31,937 bases of DNA from Planctomycetes bacterium UBA1662 (GCA_002320775.1 DCKY01000280.1:1-31937), one strand, 5' to 3'. Counted from the stretch's first letter, positions 17,142 to 26,944 are shown. Notes: generated from the sequence alone by a model not told the origin. Numbers and translations: made by a program.

Positions 17142-17169
17142 AAAATAACCCGATGTTCCGATATGTCAA
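17142..17169 (-). promoter_or_regulatory. Promoter of the SPOR-like membrane protein gene
   Basis: Perfect TTGACA (17164-17169) and TATTTT (17142-17147) with a 16-bp spacer, read leftward, give a leader of about 37 nt to the ATG at 17098. This also supports the shorter start. Confidence 0.5.
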
Positions 17170-17246
17170 CTGGCTGGGCTGGATTCCGAATGAGACTGTT
17201 TTGGGGTGGACCTTGATCTACTTGAGTCCTAGAATTCCCACATTGT

Positions 17247-17263
17247 CCATTTAACTCAAATGG
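17247..17263. repeat. Inverted repeat in the divergent promoter region
   Basis: CCATTT-aactc-AAATGG, six-base perfect arms, lies midway between the divergent SPOR-like gene and the NPCBM operon. It may be an operator. I see no convincing rightward promoter in 17170-17414. Confidence 0.35.
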
Positions 17264-17414
17264 CACTGAATTACGTGGTTTTCACCTGTCCCTCCAACCT
17301 GTCAATGACCTGAGAGAGAGGCGAGTGAAAGGAGATTGAATCCGGCGGATTTCCGCCCGGATGATTGCCCTGGCTCTCCGGCCAGCGCAGGAGGCCTGTG
17401 GGAAATAAGCCAAG

Positions 17415-18839
17415 ATGATCAAAGCTCCCTATAGCAAGCGAGAGAACGGCACGCTGCGGTTCCCAGGTTCACTCCTGGCACTATCCGTCGTCTTTTGCTC
17501 CGCCCTGTCCTTACAGAGCCCTGCCGGGCAGGACCTGCAGGAAAAGAAACCTGCCGCGCCCGCCCTGAAAGCTCCGGCTGCGGCTCCCGGAAAAACACAT
17601 TCGTCGGTAGCTATCCTCTCCATTGCCGGAAGCTCAAGGCTGGACCTCGGAGAAGGAGCGCTCAGCTTCTCCTCCAAAACGGCACCTGAGATTCTCAAGG
17701 CAGGCCCTGATCACCATCGATTAGAGGATCTTCTCTTCCTCGATTTCCAGCCTCCCGGCGAAGAGAAGAAAACCGAGGTTCTCAAGGAGATGGCAGAAGT
17801 CGTCCTCTCCAATGGAGATCACTTCTGGGCCACACCGGTCGGGATAGAGCCCATCAAGGAAGATGACTTCCTCATCGCTGCCTGCGGCGGTATCTCGCAG
17901 CAGGTAAGCCAGAAAGATGGCCAGCTCCGTCTCGACCTGGTGGGAGTTCGGCTCCTGCTCTACCGCAACGCCTTCACAAGCGAGCTCCAATGGTCAAGGT
18001 TCCGAAACGGCCTGCTCAAGGCCTCCACAAAAAACGACGTAGTCCACCTGAGCGCCGGAACCCGCCTGACAGGATTTCTCGAGGAGCTCAAGCGGGACTC
18101 GATCCTCTTCAGTGCAGATGGAGTCGGAGAGGTCAAGCTTGCCGCCGGCAAGGTTCGAGCGATCGAGTTTGCCGCAATAGATGAAGAGCCCCCCGGCGGC
18201 GAGAAAAAGGAAACGGCGGGGCAGCGAGTGGCTGTCTTTCTCAAAGATGGAGGCAAGCTGCAAGGCGAACTCAAGAGCATAGACGAGAAGAGCCTCGCGC
18301 TGGGACACAGGCTCCTGGGGAACGTCTCCCTGCCTCTCAGCCGGCTGGCCCAGGTGAGCTTTCTCGGGGGCCGCTGCCAGTACCTCTCCGACATGGAGCC
18401 CGCGAAGACCAGGGAACACCTTGGCAGCCTCTTTCTCGCCCGACTCCCCTTCCGCCAGGACAGCAACGTTCTGGGCAACCCCCTGAAGATGGGCGGAAAG
18501 ACCTACCCGAAAGGGCTCGGGGTACACGCCTACTCACGGCTTGATTACGACATAGCCAAGGGCTTCAAGAAATTCCAGGCCACCATCGGCCTCGATGACT
18601 CGGCCCGCCCCGCCTCGCAGCCCGCGGCGGCGGAGAGCACAGGCGCCGTCGTCTTTCGGGTCCTCCTCGATGGCAAGCTGCTCAAAGAGAAGCCCATGAG
18701 ATTTTCCGACTCCCCTCTCGATCTGGACCTGGATATAGCCGGCGGCAGCCTGCTCTCCCTGGAGGTCGATTTCGGAGGGAAAGATTCAAGCGCAGCCCTT
18801 GACCGCGCCAATTGGTGCGGAGCCAGGGTGATCAAATAA
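17415..18839 (+). CDS. Secreted NPCBM/NEW2-domain protein
   Basis: 474-residue exported protein; residues about 16-38 (FPGSLLALSVVFCSALSLQS) are a signal peptide. The middle has three short LSm-like or beta-barrel-like segments of the form 'xGxxFxGxL..I', for example HLSAGTRLTGFLEELKRDSI and FLKDGGKLQGELKSIDEKSL. The C-terminal third (about 320-474) is an NPCBM/NEW2 domain, recognised from YPKGLGVHAYSRLDYDI, FQATIGLDDSA and VVFRVLLDGKLL. NPCBM domains are putative carbohydrate binders common in planctomycetes. The ATG follows an in-frame TAA closely, and the Shine-Dalgarno is weak. It is the first gene of an operon with the two large TPR/transglutaminase-like proteins, so a role in the same envelope process is inferred. 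Confidence 0.8.
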   Translation: MIKAPYSKRENGTLRFPGSLLALSVVFCSALSLQSPAGQDLQEKKPAAPALKAPAAAPGKTHSSVAILSIAGSSRLDLGEGALSFSSKTAPEILKAGPDHHRLEDLLFLDFQPPGEEKKTEVLKEMAEVVLSNGDHFWATPVGIEPIKEDDFLIAACGGISQQVSQKDGQLRLDLVGVRLLLYRNAFTSELQWSRFRNGLLKASTKNDVVHLSAGTRLTGFLEELKRDSILFSADGVGEVKLAAGKVRAIEFAAIDEEPPGGEKKETAGQRVAVFLKDGGKLQGELKSIDEKSLALGHRLLGNVSLPLSRLAQVSFLGGRCQYLSDMEPAKTREHLGSLFLARLPFRQDSNVLGNPLKMGGKTYPKGLGVHAYSRLDYDIAKGFKKFQATIGLDDSARPASQPAAAESTGAVVFRVLLDGKLLKEKPMRFSDSPLDLDLDIAGGSLLSLEVDFGGKDSSAALDRANWCGARVIK

Positions 18840-18895
18840 TTACGGCCTCGCCGCAAAGCGAAGCAGAACTCGAACCAAGTAACTGGACCAGACCG

Positions 18896-21800
18896 ATGAA
18901 TCGACCCCACCCCACCCGGAAACATCCCCCCAGGACCCTCCGGGCTCCCCTCTTCGCCGTAGCCCTCCTGGCCGCAGCGTGCTGCTGCCAAAACGCATGG
19001 TGCAATCCGGAGCTCGAGGCAGCCATCGAGAAAGCCGAAGAGTCCCTTTGTGAAGGACGTTTCAATACGGCGCTGGAACAGTACAGGAACCTTCTCAAAG
19101 CGCTCTCTTCCTCAAAAACACCCGCGCAGGACAAGCTCGCCCTGATGCCCGAGATCGACCTGGCACTACGCAGGACAGCAGCCCTCAGTCGCCAGCTCGG
19201 CCGCTCCGCGGATGTCGCCCCCCTCTTCGCCGCCCTGGCCCGGCAGCTCGCAGAGCTGTCCCCTACCATCAGCGCCCTTGCCTCCTACCAGGCTGGCTGG
19301 GCCGCGCTGGACGCCAGCGGCTCAACAGCCGACGCGGACAACCATTGGAGACCACTCGGACTGCTGGGCAATTGGCGAATCATAGGCCCCTTCGACAACG
19401 AGAGAGGAACCGGCTTCCTTAGCGCCTACGCCCCGGAGAAAGGAATTGATTTCGATGGCGCGGCCGAAGGCAAGGCCCGCGAGGTGCGCTGGCGAACCCT
19501 TCCCAGGCAAACACGAGCAGGCTATGTCAATTTTGATGAGATGTTGCGTCCCAGGAATGAGGCCCTCGCCTACGCCGTCACCTTCATCGAAGCAGCGGCG
19601 CAAAGCAACCTGGCTCTTCGGCTTGGAAGCGATGAGAGCTACAGGGTCTGGCTCAACGGAAAACTTCTCGCCTCCGAAGACATTCAGCGGAAATTCGTCT
19701 TCGACCAGAATGCAATCGGTCTCCCACTTCAAAAAGGCTGGAACTGTCTCCTCATCAAGATCGGAGAATCCGAAGGCCGCTGGGGTTTCACTGCAAGAAT
19801 CACCGACCTGGACGGGAGCCCCGCAAGGGGATGGAGGGAAGGCCTGCCTGCGGGCAAAGCGCTCGCCTCGTACAAAGAGCTCTCCGCCAGCCAGGAGCTC
19901 GAGAAAAACACCGTCCCCGTTTCCACGGGGACCCTCGCGACCCTGCGTGAGCGGGTGAAAAAGCCCGCCCCCCGGGCAAGGGACCACTACCTCCTTGGGG
20001 TCCTCTTGCGAATGCAGGGAGCGCACGATTCAGACGAGCACCCTGATTCGGATGCCCTGCGCCTGGCAATCCGGGCTGAGGAGAAAAAAGGACTTTACCA
20101 TTACGATCTCGCCGGGAGCCTCCAGACCGAAAGCTCCATCGCTGCCCAGCGGGACGACAACAACTGGCGAAAGGCCATGCTGGCCTCAGAGGAGACGGGT
20201 TGCGCGATAGCCTCTATTCGGCTTGCCGAATATTACCTGGAGACCTTCTCCAACATGCACCGCGCAAGGGTCCACCTCGACAGAGCCCTCAAAATCAACC
20301 CTGACCTCATCTCGGGTGTCCTGGTCCAGTCCCAGATTGAAAGCCGCGCAGGCTTCCCGGATGCCGGGCGAAAAGCGGTAACCGCCGCCCGAAAAATAGA
20401 CGACTCCGCGCCCGCGACCCTGCTCGCGCGCGCCGCCCAATTGGGCGGCTCAGGTCAACTGGAGGAAAAAATCTCCATCCTCAGAGAGCTACTCGATCGA
20501 AAGCATCTCGACACATCGGTTCGCAACAGACTTGCCTCAGCCTATCTCCAGCAGGGAAACCACCAGGCAGCGATAGAGTTGCTTGAAAAGGGCGCCTTGC
20601 TGAATCCTTACAGCCCCCAACCGCTCCTGCGGCTTGCCCGTATCGAGAGCGGCAGGGACAACCACTCGCAGGCCGCCTCCCGCTACCTGGGAGTGCTCGA
20701 GATCCAGCCTGAAGAACACTCTCTACTCACAAGGCTGGGCCGGGCCTATTGGGAGACAGGGCGGACCGAGAGAGCCTTTGAGGCCTGGGACAGAGCGCTC
20801 GAGCTCCAGCCCAATCTCCCTGACCTGCGAAAAAGAATCGAGTTCCTCCGAGCAGAGGAGAGTCCATTCGAGGACGAATTCCGCCGAGATGGAGCGGCAA
20901 TAGCGGCCAGAGCCCACGAGGAAAAATACGAATCAAAAAGCGGTGAGGCCGCGCGAATCCTCCTTGAACTGACAGCTGTCAAGGTCAACAAAGATGGGAC
21001 GGCCAGGGAATTTTCCCAGACTCTCATCCAGGTGCTGAACGACCGCGGGATTCAGATGTTTGACCGGTTCGCCACGGCCTTCGCACAGGGTGAACAGGTT
21101 CTAGATTTCAAACTGGCCCGGGTTCATCACCCGGATGGAACCGAAGAAGATGCCAAGCTGCCTCGCTTCAGCCGCCGGGCCTCCGCCACCCAGGTCTGGC
21201 GCCGAGGCTCGGTCGACCTCCCGCCCCTTTCGGCCGGAGACGTCATCGAGATCCAATACATCAAGGAAGACATCCAGCAGAGCTTTTTCGGCGACTATTT
21301 TGGCCGCCGCGAAATCTTCCGGAACACCCTCGCGACCGCGGAGAAGATCTTCAAGCTTCGGGTCCCCGCCGAACGCCAATTCTTCTTTCACCAGAGAAAT
21401 ATGGACACCTCTCCGACAATTGAGCCCGGCGATGGCGGGGAGGTGAAGACCTACACCTGGACAGCTGAAAACATACCGAAGACGGACAACGAGCCCGGCA
21501 TGCCCTGGCCAAAAGAGATCATGCCGCTGCTGGAGATCTCCACCTTTGAGAACTGGGAGTCCTTCAACAAATGGTACCGCAACCTGATTCGCAAGCAGTT
21601 CGAGAGCAGCCCCGAACTCGACAAGAAGGTCGCCGAGCTTGTCTCCGGCAAGGACACCGAACTCGAAAAGATTCGAGCCCTCTATAATTTCGTCGTCACC
21701 GACATCCGCTACAACGCCTGGGAATTCGGAGTTCATGGCTTCAAGCCCTACAACGCGTCCAAGGTCTTTGCCCGCCGCTTCGGCGACTGCAAGGACAAGG

Positions 21801-22732
21801 CCACCCTCCTCTGTGTCATGCTCGACAAGGTCAACATCAAGGCCCACCCGGTGCTGATCTTCGCCAACCGCTCACGGGGAGAAGAGGACCTCTCCCTGCC
21901 GATGGTCAACCACTTCAACCATTGCATCACCTACCTGCCGCCGGCCGGCGACCGGCCGGAACTCTACCTCGACGGAACAGCCTCCTTCCACAGCGTCGAG
22001 GAGCTCCCTTCGATGGATCGCGGAGCCCAGGTTCTTATCGTTCGAGATGAAGGAAAGCTGGTGCAGCAGATCCCCTGGAACAGTCCCGAGGACCTGTCCG
22101 TCGATGAAAAATGGAACATCAAACTGGCCGAGGACGGCTCCGCAGAGATCCGCATCGAGCTCCGGGCTCGGGGAGATTTCGCAGTCTACCTGCGCAGCAA
22201 TTACGAGATCGCCGCCCAGCGACAAACCCTCCTGGAAAAGAATCTCGGCAGGACATTCGCTGGAGCGAAGGTCCTCTCACAGAATTTTTCCGACCTCTCC
22301 AACCTCGACGAGAACGTCACCATGGAGATCCGATTCAGCGCGCCCCGGCTCGCCAACTCCTCGCCGCAAGAGCTGACCTTGTCCCTGACGGATGATTTCT
22401 TTGGGTCGGTTCGCAATCTCGGAATTCTCGGCGCCCTCGAAAAACGTGAGACGGATGTCATACTCGGCAACCCGCGCAGCTCCCGACTCAAGGTGAACTA
22501 CCAGCTGCCCGCGGGCGTCAAGGTGAAGTCCACACCGGAGGCCAGGGATATCGACTCCCGCTTCGGACGATTCCAGCTCGCTGTAGACTCCTCGCGTAAA
22601 GGCGCGCTCCAGCTGGAGCGCCTTTACGTTCTAAAGAAAAACCGCGTCCCGCTGGCCCAATACAATGAATTTCGACAGCTCTCGGCAAATGTCGATCAGC
22701 TCAGCAATGAGAAGATCGTGCTGAAGAAATGA
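18896..22732 (+). CDS. Giant TPR/DUF3857 protein with an intact transglutaminase-like triad
   Basis: 1278-residue exported protein. The N-terminal region is hydrophobic (LFAVALLAAACCC) with a possible lipobox LAAAC. Domains in order: a beta-sandwich sensor/binding module (about 157-305, WRIIGPF, YRVWLNGKLL, KGWNCLLIKI), tetratricopeptide repeats (about 340-660), a DUF3857 domain (about 677-868) and a transglutaminase-like domain (about 919-1035). The last has Cys965 in FGDCKDKATLL, His1009 in FNHCITYL and Asp1026 in LYLDGTA, followed by a beta-rich end. Such proteins may be peptidases or protein-modifying enzymes; the reaction is unknown. The start at 18896 is preferred over a TTG at 18812 inside the NPCBM gene. 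It is translationally coupled to its paralogue downstream. Confidence 0.82.
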   Translation: MNRPHPTRKHPPRTLRAPLFAVALLAAACCCQNAWCNPELEAAIEKAEESLCEGRFNTALEQYRNLLKALSSSKTPAQDKLALMPEIDLALRRTAALSRQLGRSADVAPLFAALARQLAELSPTISALASYQAGWAALDASGSTADADNHWRPLGLLGNWRIIGPFDNERGTGFLSAYAPEKGIDFDGAAEGKAREVRWRTLPRQTRAGYVNFDEMLRPRNEALAYAVTFIEAAAQSNLALRLGSDESYRVWLNGKLLASEDIQRKFVFDQNAIGLPLQKGWNCLLIKIGESEGRWGFTARITDLDGSPARGWREGLPAGKALASYKELSASQELEKNTVPVSTGTLATLRERVKKPAPRARDHYLLGVLLRMQGAHDSDEHPDSDALRLAIRAEEKKGLYHYDLAGSLQTESSIAAQRDDNNWRKAMLASEETGCAIASIRLAEYYLETFSNMHRARVHLDRALKINPDLISGVLVQSQIESRAGFPDAGRKAVTAARKIDDSAPATLLARAAQLGGSGQLEEKISILRELLDRKHLDTSVRNRLASAYLQQGNHQAAIELLEKGALLNPYSPQPLLRLARIESGRDNHSQAASRYLGVLEIQPEEHSLLTRLGRAYWETGRTERAFEAWDRALELQPNLPDLRKRIEFLRAEESPFEDEFRRDGAAIAARAHEEKYESKSGEAARILLELTAVKVNKDGTAREFSQTLIQVLNDRGIQMFDRFATAFAQGEQVLDFKLARVHHPDGTEEDAKLPRFSRRASATQVWRRGSVDLPPLSAGDVIEIQYIKEDIQQSFFGDYFGRREIFRNTLATAEKIFKLRVPAERQFFFHQRNMDTSPTIEPGDGGEVKTYTWTAENIPKTDNEPGMPWPKEIMPLLEISTFENWESFNKWYRNLIRKQFESSPELDKKVAELVSGKDTELEKIRALYNFVVTDIRYNAWEFGVHGFKPYNASKVFARRFGDCKDKATLLCVMLDKVNIKAHPVLIFANRSRGEEDLSLPMVNHFNHCITYLPPAGDRPELYLDGTASFHSVEELPSMDRGAQVLIVRDEGKLVQQIPWNSPEDLSVDEKWNIKLAEDGSAEIRIELRARGDFAVYLRSNYEIAAQRQTLLEKNLGRTFAGAKVLSQNFSDLSNLDENVTMEIRFSAPRLANSSPQELTLSLTDDFFGSVRNLGILGALEKRETDVILGNPRSSRLKVNYQLPAGVKVKSTPEARDIDSRFGRFQLAVDSSRKGALQLERLYVLKKNRVPLAQYNEFRQLSANVDQLSNEKIVLKK

Positions 22733-25700
22733 AGAACGACAGAACGATGAAAAGCATGACCAGATTCCTCTTCGTAGTACTGACCTCCAGCCTGCTGCTG
22801 AACACGACAGCGCTCACTGCCAAACAAAAGGGTCTTCTCGAGCTGGCCCTTCACAACGCAAATGAACGCGATGGCGACTACGACGCCTTCGCCACAGAAC
22901 TGCTCGAGGCCATCCCTTCCTTCAAAGATGATGGGAGGGTGGAGCTCCTCGCCCATCGGCTGAGGACCTGCGTCAGCTCGATGAGGAACCCTCGAGCCCT
23001 CATCGGCGGCCTGGAGAAGACCTTGGGCGATGCTCTGCCCGGTGACACCCGGTGGCTCCTCTCCAGGCTTCTCTCAGATCTCTACCAGCGCGCTGGACAA
23101 GCAGACGCCGCCCGCGAGCTCTCAGCAAACCTCGGCTACCTGACCCGCTTCCTTGTCATCGGCCCGTTCGGAAAAGACATGAACGGCCCTCTCCCCCGCG
23201 CCTTCCCGCCAGAGAAGAATATTGACCTCACCCGCGGATACAAAGACGGCTGGCAGGAACTGCGCTGGAGGCCGGTCAAACGAAAGGAGCCCCACGCGCT
23301 CCTGGACCCTTTCAAGCATGTCTATCCCAACAACGGAATACCCTACCTGCTGTGCCAGGTTCATTCAGCAGTCTCCCGCAACGCGGTTCTCAACGTTCTC
23401 GCAGGCGCCGAGATCAAGATCTGGTGCAACGGAGTCCTGGCGATCGATGATACAAGCCGGAATGAACACCTCTCGGTCCATCGCAGGACAGGCATTCGAC
23501 TCGAAAAGGGCTGGAACCGTATCCTCGTAAAGGCCAACACCCGCCTGCTGCTGAGACTGACCGATCCGAACGGCACACCCTTTGGTCAAAAAGCCCTGGC
23601 GGAGGAGGCGGAGCTCAAGCTGCATCCGCTTCCCGCCAAAGCTGCTGGGACCTGGGAGGGGCCCTATTCAGAAGCGGCCGAAAAGGCCTGGAGCCAGCGC
23701 CTTGCAGCCCTCACGGGAAAACCTCTCGCGATGGCACTCGAACACAGCGGTCTCGCGATACTCCACAAGGCCAACAGCCGCAACGACCTGGCCGTAGCCG
23801 AAGCTGCAAAGGCTATCGAGCTGGCGCCCGACGATCCCTGGGTCCTGCACCATGGAGCCGCCGTCTTCCAGGCCGCCTCCTACCTGCCGGCAGCCCAGTC
23901 GAAGAACAGGGCTCGGGATGCCTGGCAGAAGGTCTCCACGATAGACGAAGCCTTCCTGCCCGCGCAAACAGGCCTCGCCACGATCCTCCAACAGGACCAG
24001 AAAAACGATGACGCTGCCGCACGCCTGAGAGATGTCGTTGAGAAACACCCCGAGTTCCTTGCTGGCCTCAAAAAACTTCAACTCGTCTACGCCGGGCTGG
24101 GATGGGAAACCGAAGAGAAGCAGGTTCTTGGCAAAATACGAAAGCTCGCGCCGGCCTCCCCGACTCCCTGGATGGTTGACGCAGCCCGCTACCGCAAGAG
24201 AGAGAACCCGCGGAAGGCCCTTGAATACTACAACCAGGCCTACAGCAGAGATCGCAGTGGAAGCTCCCTGCTGTCGACCATGTCAGAATTGAACAGCCAG
24301 CTAGGCAATAAGAAGAAAGCCTTCGAGTTGCTGAACCAAAGCCACCAGTCCGCCCTCGACAATCACTCCATCGCCGAATCAATCGCCCTGCGGATGATCA
24401 AGGACAAGGGCTCTAGCGCCAAGGATGCCATCTCCTGGTACTCGGCTGCAGTCGGCCCGCGAGACTGGTCCCCCGCGCATAAGAAAGCCCTGGCACGGAT
24501 CTACTCCGCCGCGGACGAAAGAGAGAGCGAACTGGCCATGTATCGTGAGAGCCTGGCCCTCGCCCCTGGAGACCTGAAAACCAGGAAATTCCTCAAGGAG
24601 CGGGAAGCTGAAGATAACCGGTTCTGGGCGCCCTACGATGAAAACCTCGAAGAATGGCTTCCCCGGGTACCCGCTAACGGCCCGCTCGTCGAAAAGGCCC
24701 AGGCCCTGAGTATTCTGGACATCAGCGTTGTCCGAGTCTACCAGGATGGATCCTCGAGCGAATACATTCACCAGGCCTTCAAGCTCCTGAGCGAGGAGGC
24801 AAAAGACCAGGTGGCGAAGGTGCGGACCTCAGGCGAGATCCTGAAGCTGCGAACCCTCACAGCTGAAGGCGAAAGCCTCGAACCGGTGGCGGCCCTCTCT
24901 GGCGGGAACTATGTAATGCCCGGCATGCTGCCCGGCGCTCACACCGAGTTCGCCTATGTTGTCGACAAGTCCAACGCGCGTGGAGTGCACTACCGCCACG
25001 GCCCCTTCTTCTTCCAGGACTTCAACTACAAGCAGTCCTTCCTTCTTTCCCGGCTGGTCTACATACTTCCCCCCGGCCTCGACAGCGACATCGTCACGAC
25101 AGCCTTCGACCAGGCAAGCGACACCAACGGAATCGTCAAGGTCCTGCGAAGCGACAAGACGCTGGAAGATGGAACCAGGGTGATCACCTTCGAGTCGAAC
25201 AACGCCGGACGAATCCAGTCCGAACGCGCCATGCCCCACTACACCGGCTATGTGCCCAGCGCCCAGATGCGGCCAAAGAAAACCTGGAAGGACATTGAAA
25301 GAGCCCTGAGGGGCTTCAGTCGCCAGGCCACCGCGCTGACGCCAGAGCTCAGGGCGACAGCCGCGGAGGTCACCGGAAAGCTCACCGACCCGCTTGAAAA
25401 AGCGCGCGCCATCTACGACCATGTCAACAAGGTGGTCACCAAGGACACCGGCTCCTCCATCGCCATCCGCGTCCTGATGGAAAAATCCGGCAACAGGACC
25501 TTCCTCTTCAAGGCGCTCCTGGACGCGGCCGGCATACCCTCCAGCTGGGCCTTCCTTCGAATGGACGAAAACCTGGAGCGAAAGACTGACTGGGACTACC
25601 CGAGCAACACCTACTTCCGGGCTCCTCACGTCCTGCTCGAACCGACCGGCAAGCAGCCCTTCTACATTTCCCTGCAGTACCGCGATCTTCCCTTCGGGTT

Positions 25701-26442
25701 CCTGCCTGAGTTCTTCAGCAAGGGCAAGGCCCTGGTTCTCGACCAGGCCGATTCGCGGATCGTGGACCTGCCGAGCATCCCTGCGGAGGTCTACGAGAGC
25801 GCGACCAGGGCCACCTGGAAACTGGGCGAAGATGTGGCGGTCAATGTCAACTTCGTCATGGAAACAAAGGCCGCCCAGGGCTGGATGCAGAAGGATCGCT
25901 TCAGCAACCTGAACGCCTTCCAGATGACCCTGATGACCAGCGGCCTGGCTACCCAGCTGTTCCCCGGAGCCAAGGTCGAGAAGGGAGGCTTCGTCGGAAT
26001 TAATGACAAGGCCCAGCCCTTCGCGCTGGAGTTCGAGCTCGAAGCGCCGAAGCTCATGGTTCGAAGCGGAGAAGATTTCCTCCTCCCTCCTGTCCTGCAG
26101 CCAGCGCAACTGGTCAGGTCTTACGGCGCGCCGCCAACGAGAAAGCACCCCTACGAGGTACGACAGAGACGGGCCAAGCAAGACAAGATCCTGGTTCACC
26201 TCGGTGAAAACTTTGAGGTGAGCAAACTCCCCTCCAACGTCAGCCTCACGGGGCAGCGAGCGAACTACTCCCTCACCTATAAGCAGGAGGCCGGAACGCT
26301 GTCCATTGAGCGAAAGCTGACCATCGAGCCTGGATCGATCGCCCCCGCTCGTTTCCCGCAATTCCTCGACCTGCTGCAGAAAGCGGATGCCGCCGAAAAG
26401 GAGCGGATCGTGCTTCGCTCGCGCAAGCCAGCCGAAGAATAA
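22729..26442 (+). CDS. Giant TPR/DUF3857-like paralogue with a degenerate transglutaminase site
   Basis: 1237-residue exported protein with signal peptide (FLFVVLTSSLLLNTTALTA). It has the same architecture as the preceding gene: beta-sandwich module (about 141-284, FLVIGPF, IKIWCNGVLAI, KGWNRILVKA), TPRs (about 338-624), a DUF3857-like domain (about 655-840) and a transglutaminase-like domain (about 888-988). At the position of the catalytic cysteine it reads MEKSGNRTFLFKALLDAAGI, giving Ser920 in place of Cys. The His is kept (His967 in RAPHVLLEP), and the Asp position appears to be Ser. It is therefore probably non-catalytic. The ATG overlaps the previous TGA (ATGA). A second ATG at 22747 gives a more typical signal peptide and cannot be excluded. 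It is likely a partner or substrate-binding subunit of the upstream protein (inference). Confidence 0.8.
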   Translation: MKNDRTMKSMTRFLFVVLTSSLLLNTTALTAKQKGLLELALHNANERDGDYDAFATELLEAIPSFKDDGRVELLAHRLRTCVSSMRNPRALIGGLEKTLGDALPGDTRWLLSRLLSDLYQRAGQADAARELSANLGYLTRFLVIGPFGKDMNGPLPRAFPPEKNIDLTRGYKDGWQELRWRPVKRKEPHALLDPFKHVYPNNGIPYLLCQVHSAVSRNAVLNVLAGAEIKIWCNGVLAIDDTSRNEHLSVHRRTGIRLEKGWNRILVKANTRLLLRLTDPNGTPFGQKALAEEAELKLHPLPAKAAGTWEGPYSEAAEKAWSQRLAALTGKPLAMALEHSGLAILHKANSRNDLAVAEAAKAIELAPDDPWVLHHGAAVFQAASYLPAAQSKNRARDAWQKVSTIDEAFLPAQTGLATILQQDQKNDDAAARLRDVVEKHPEFLAGLKKLQLVYAGLGWETEEKQVLGKIRKLAPASPTPWMVDAARYRKRENPRKALEYYNQAYSRDRSGSSLLSTMSELNSQLGNKKKAFELLNQSHQSALDNHSIAESIALRMIKDKGSSAKDAISWYSAAVGPRDWSPAHKKALARIYSAADERESELAMYRESLALAPGDLKTRKFLKEREAEDNRFWAPYDENLEEWLPRVPANGPLVEKAQALSILDISVVRVYQDGSSSEYIHQAFKLLSEEAKDQVAKVRTSGEILKLRTLTAEGESLEPVAALSGGNYVMPGMLPGAHTEFAYVVDKSNARGVHYRHGPFFFQDFNYKQSFLLSRLVYILPPGLDSDIVTTAFDQASDTNGIVKVLRSDKTLEDGTRVITFESNNAGRIQSERAMPHYTGYVPSAQMRPKKTWKDIERALRGFSRQATALTPELRATAAEVTGKLTDPLEKARAIYDHVNKVVTKDTGSSIAIRVLMEKSGNRTFLFKALLDAAGIPSSWAFLRMDENLERKTDWDYPSNTYFRAPHVLLEPTGKQPFYISLQYRDLPFGFLPEFFSKGKALVLDQADSRIVDLPSIPAEVYESATRATWKLGEDVAVNVNFVMETKAAQGWMQKDRFSNLNAFQMTLMTSGLATQLFPGAKVEKGGFVGINDKAQPFALEFELEAPKLMVRSGEDFLLPPVLQPAQLVRSYGAPPTRKHPYEVRQRRAKQDKILVHLGENFEVSKLPSNVSLTGQRANYSLTYKQEAGTLSIERKLTIEPGSIAPARFPQFLDLLQKADAAEKERIVLRSRKPAEE

Positions 26443-26448
26443 GTTCGA

Positions 26449-26871
26449 TCAGGAGGCCCCGGCCTCATAGCTCGCTTCAACGGTCGTCTGGATTCCGCCG
26501 CGAGCGTTAAAGCTGCCCGTGACCTGCGCCCGCGCCGGTTTCACCGCCCCGGAAAAATCATCGAGAATTCGATTCACCGCGTGTTCATGGAAGATCCCGA
26601 TGTTCCTGAACGCTCCGAGGTAGAGCTTGAGAGATTTCAGCTCAACACAGAGCTTCCCGGGAGTGTAGACAATCCGAAAGGTCGCGAAATCAGGCTGCCC
26701 TGTCTTCGGACAGATACAGCTGAATTCGAGCGTCTCCATGGTGATCTCGTAGGCCCGGTCAGAATACTGGTTCGTAAAAACCTCGATGCCAGGAAGCTCC
26801 ATCGAGCGAACGTCTTCCTGCAGGCCCTCGTAGTCACTCTGTCCTGTTGCGAACTCTTCCGTATGGCTCAT
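26449..26871 (-). CDS. queF: NADPH-dependent 7-cyano-7-deazaguanine reductase
   Basis: 140-residue single-domain QueF of the short (Bacillus-type) class, reducing preQ0 to preQ1 with NADPH in queuosine tRNA-modification synthesis. The catalytic Cys54 lies in FSCICPKTGQPDF with Asp61 downstream. The substrate-binding VELKSLKLYLGAFRN (76-90) and FHEH (94-97, with Glu96) are intact, and length is normal. There is no clear Shine-Dalgarno before the ATG. It converges with the TPR paralogue, with only 6 bp between stops, and diverges from the macro-domain gene. No other queuosine genes are in this window. Confidence 0.95.
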   Translation of the reverse strand: MSHTEEFATGQSDYEGLQEDVRSMELPGIEVFTNQYSDRAYEITMETLEFSCICPKTGQPDFATFRIVYTPGKLCVELKSLKLYLGAFRNIGIFHEHAVNRILDDFSGAVKPARAQVTGSFNARGGIQTTVEASYEAGAS

Positions 26872-26914
26872 CGTTAAAAGAACGGCTCCATTTCGAGATT
26901 AACAAATGCTTCGC

Positions 26915-26944
26915 TTGAGATGTGATCCCAATCTCATCTATGAT
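26915..26944 (+). promoter_or_regulatory. Promoter of the macro-domain gene with an internal operator-like dyad
   Basis: TTGAGA (26915-26920) and TATGAT (26939-26944), each matching five of six consensus bases, have an 18-bp spacer. The leader would be about 55 nt. An inverted repeat TGAGAT-N9-ATCTCA (26916-26936) spans the spacer between the two boxes, the classical position for a repressor or metalloregulator. The same dyad could affect queF, which starts 45 bp away on the other strand. Confidence 0.5.

Noticed and set aside
24829..26361. 510-codon minus-strand open frame opposite the second TPR/transglutaminase-like gene
   Set aside because: No family resemblance, and it lies wholly inside a gene with clear domain homology to its neighbour.
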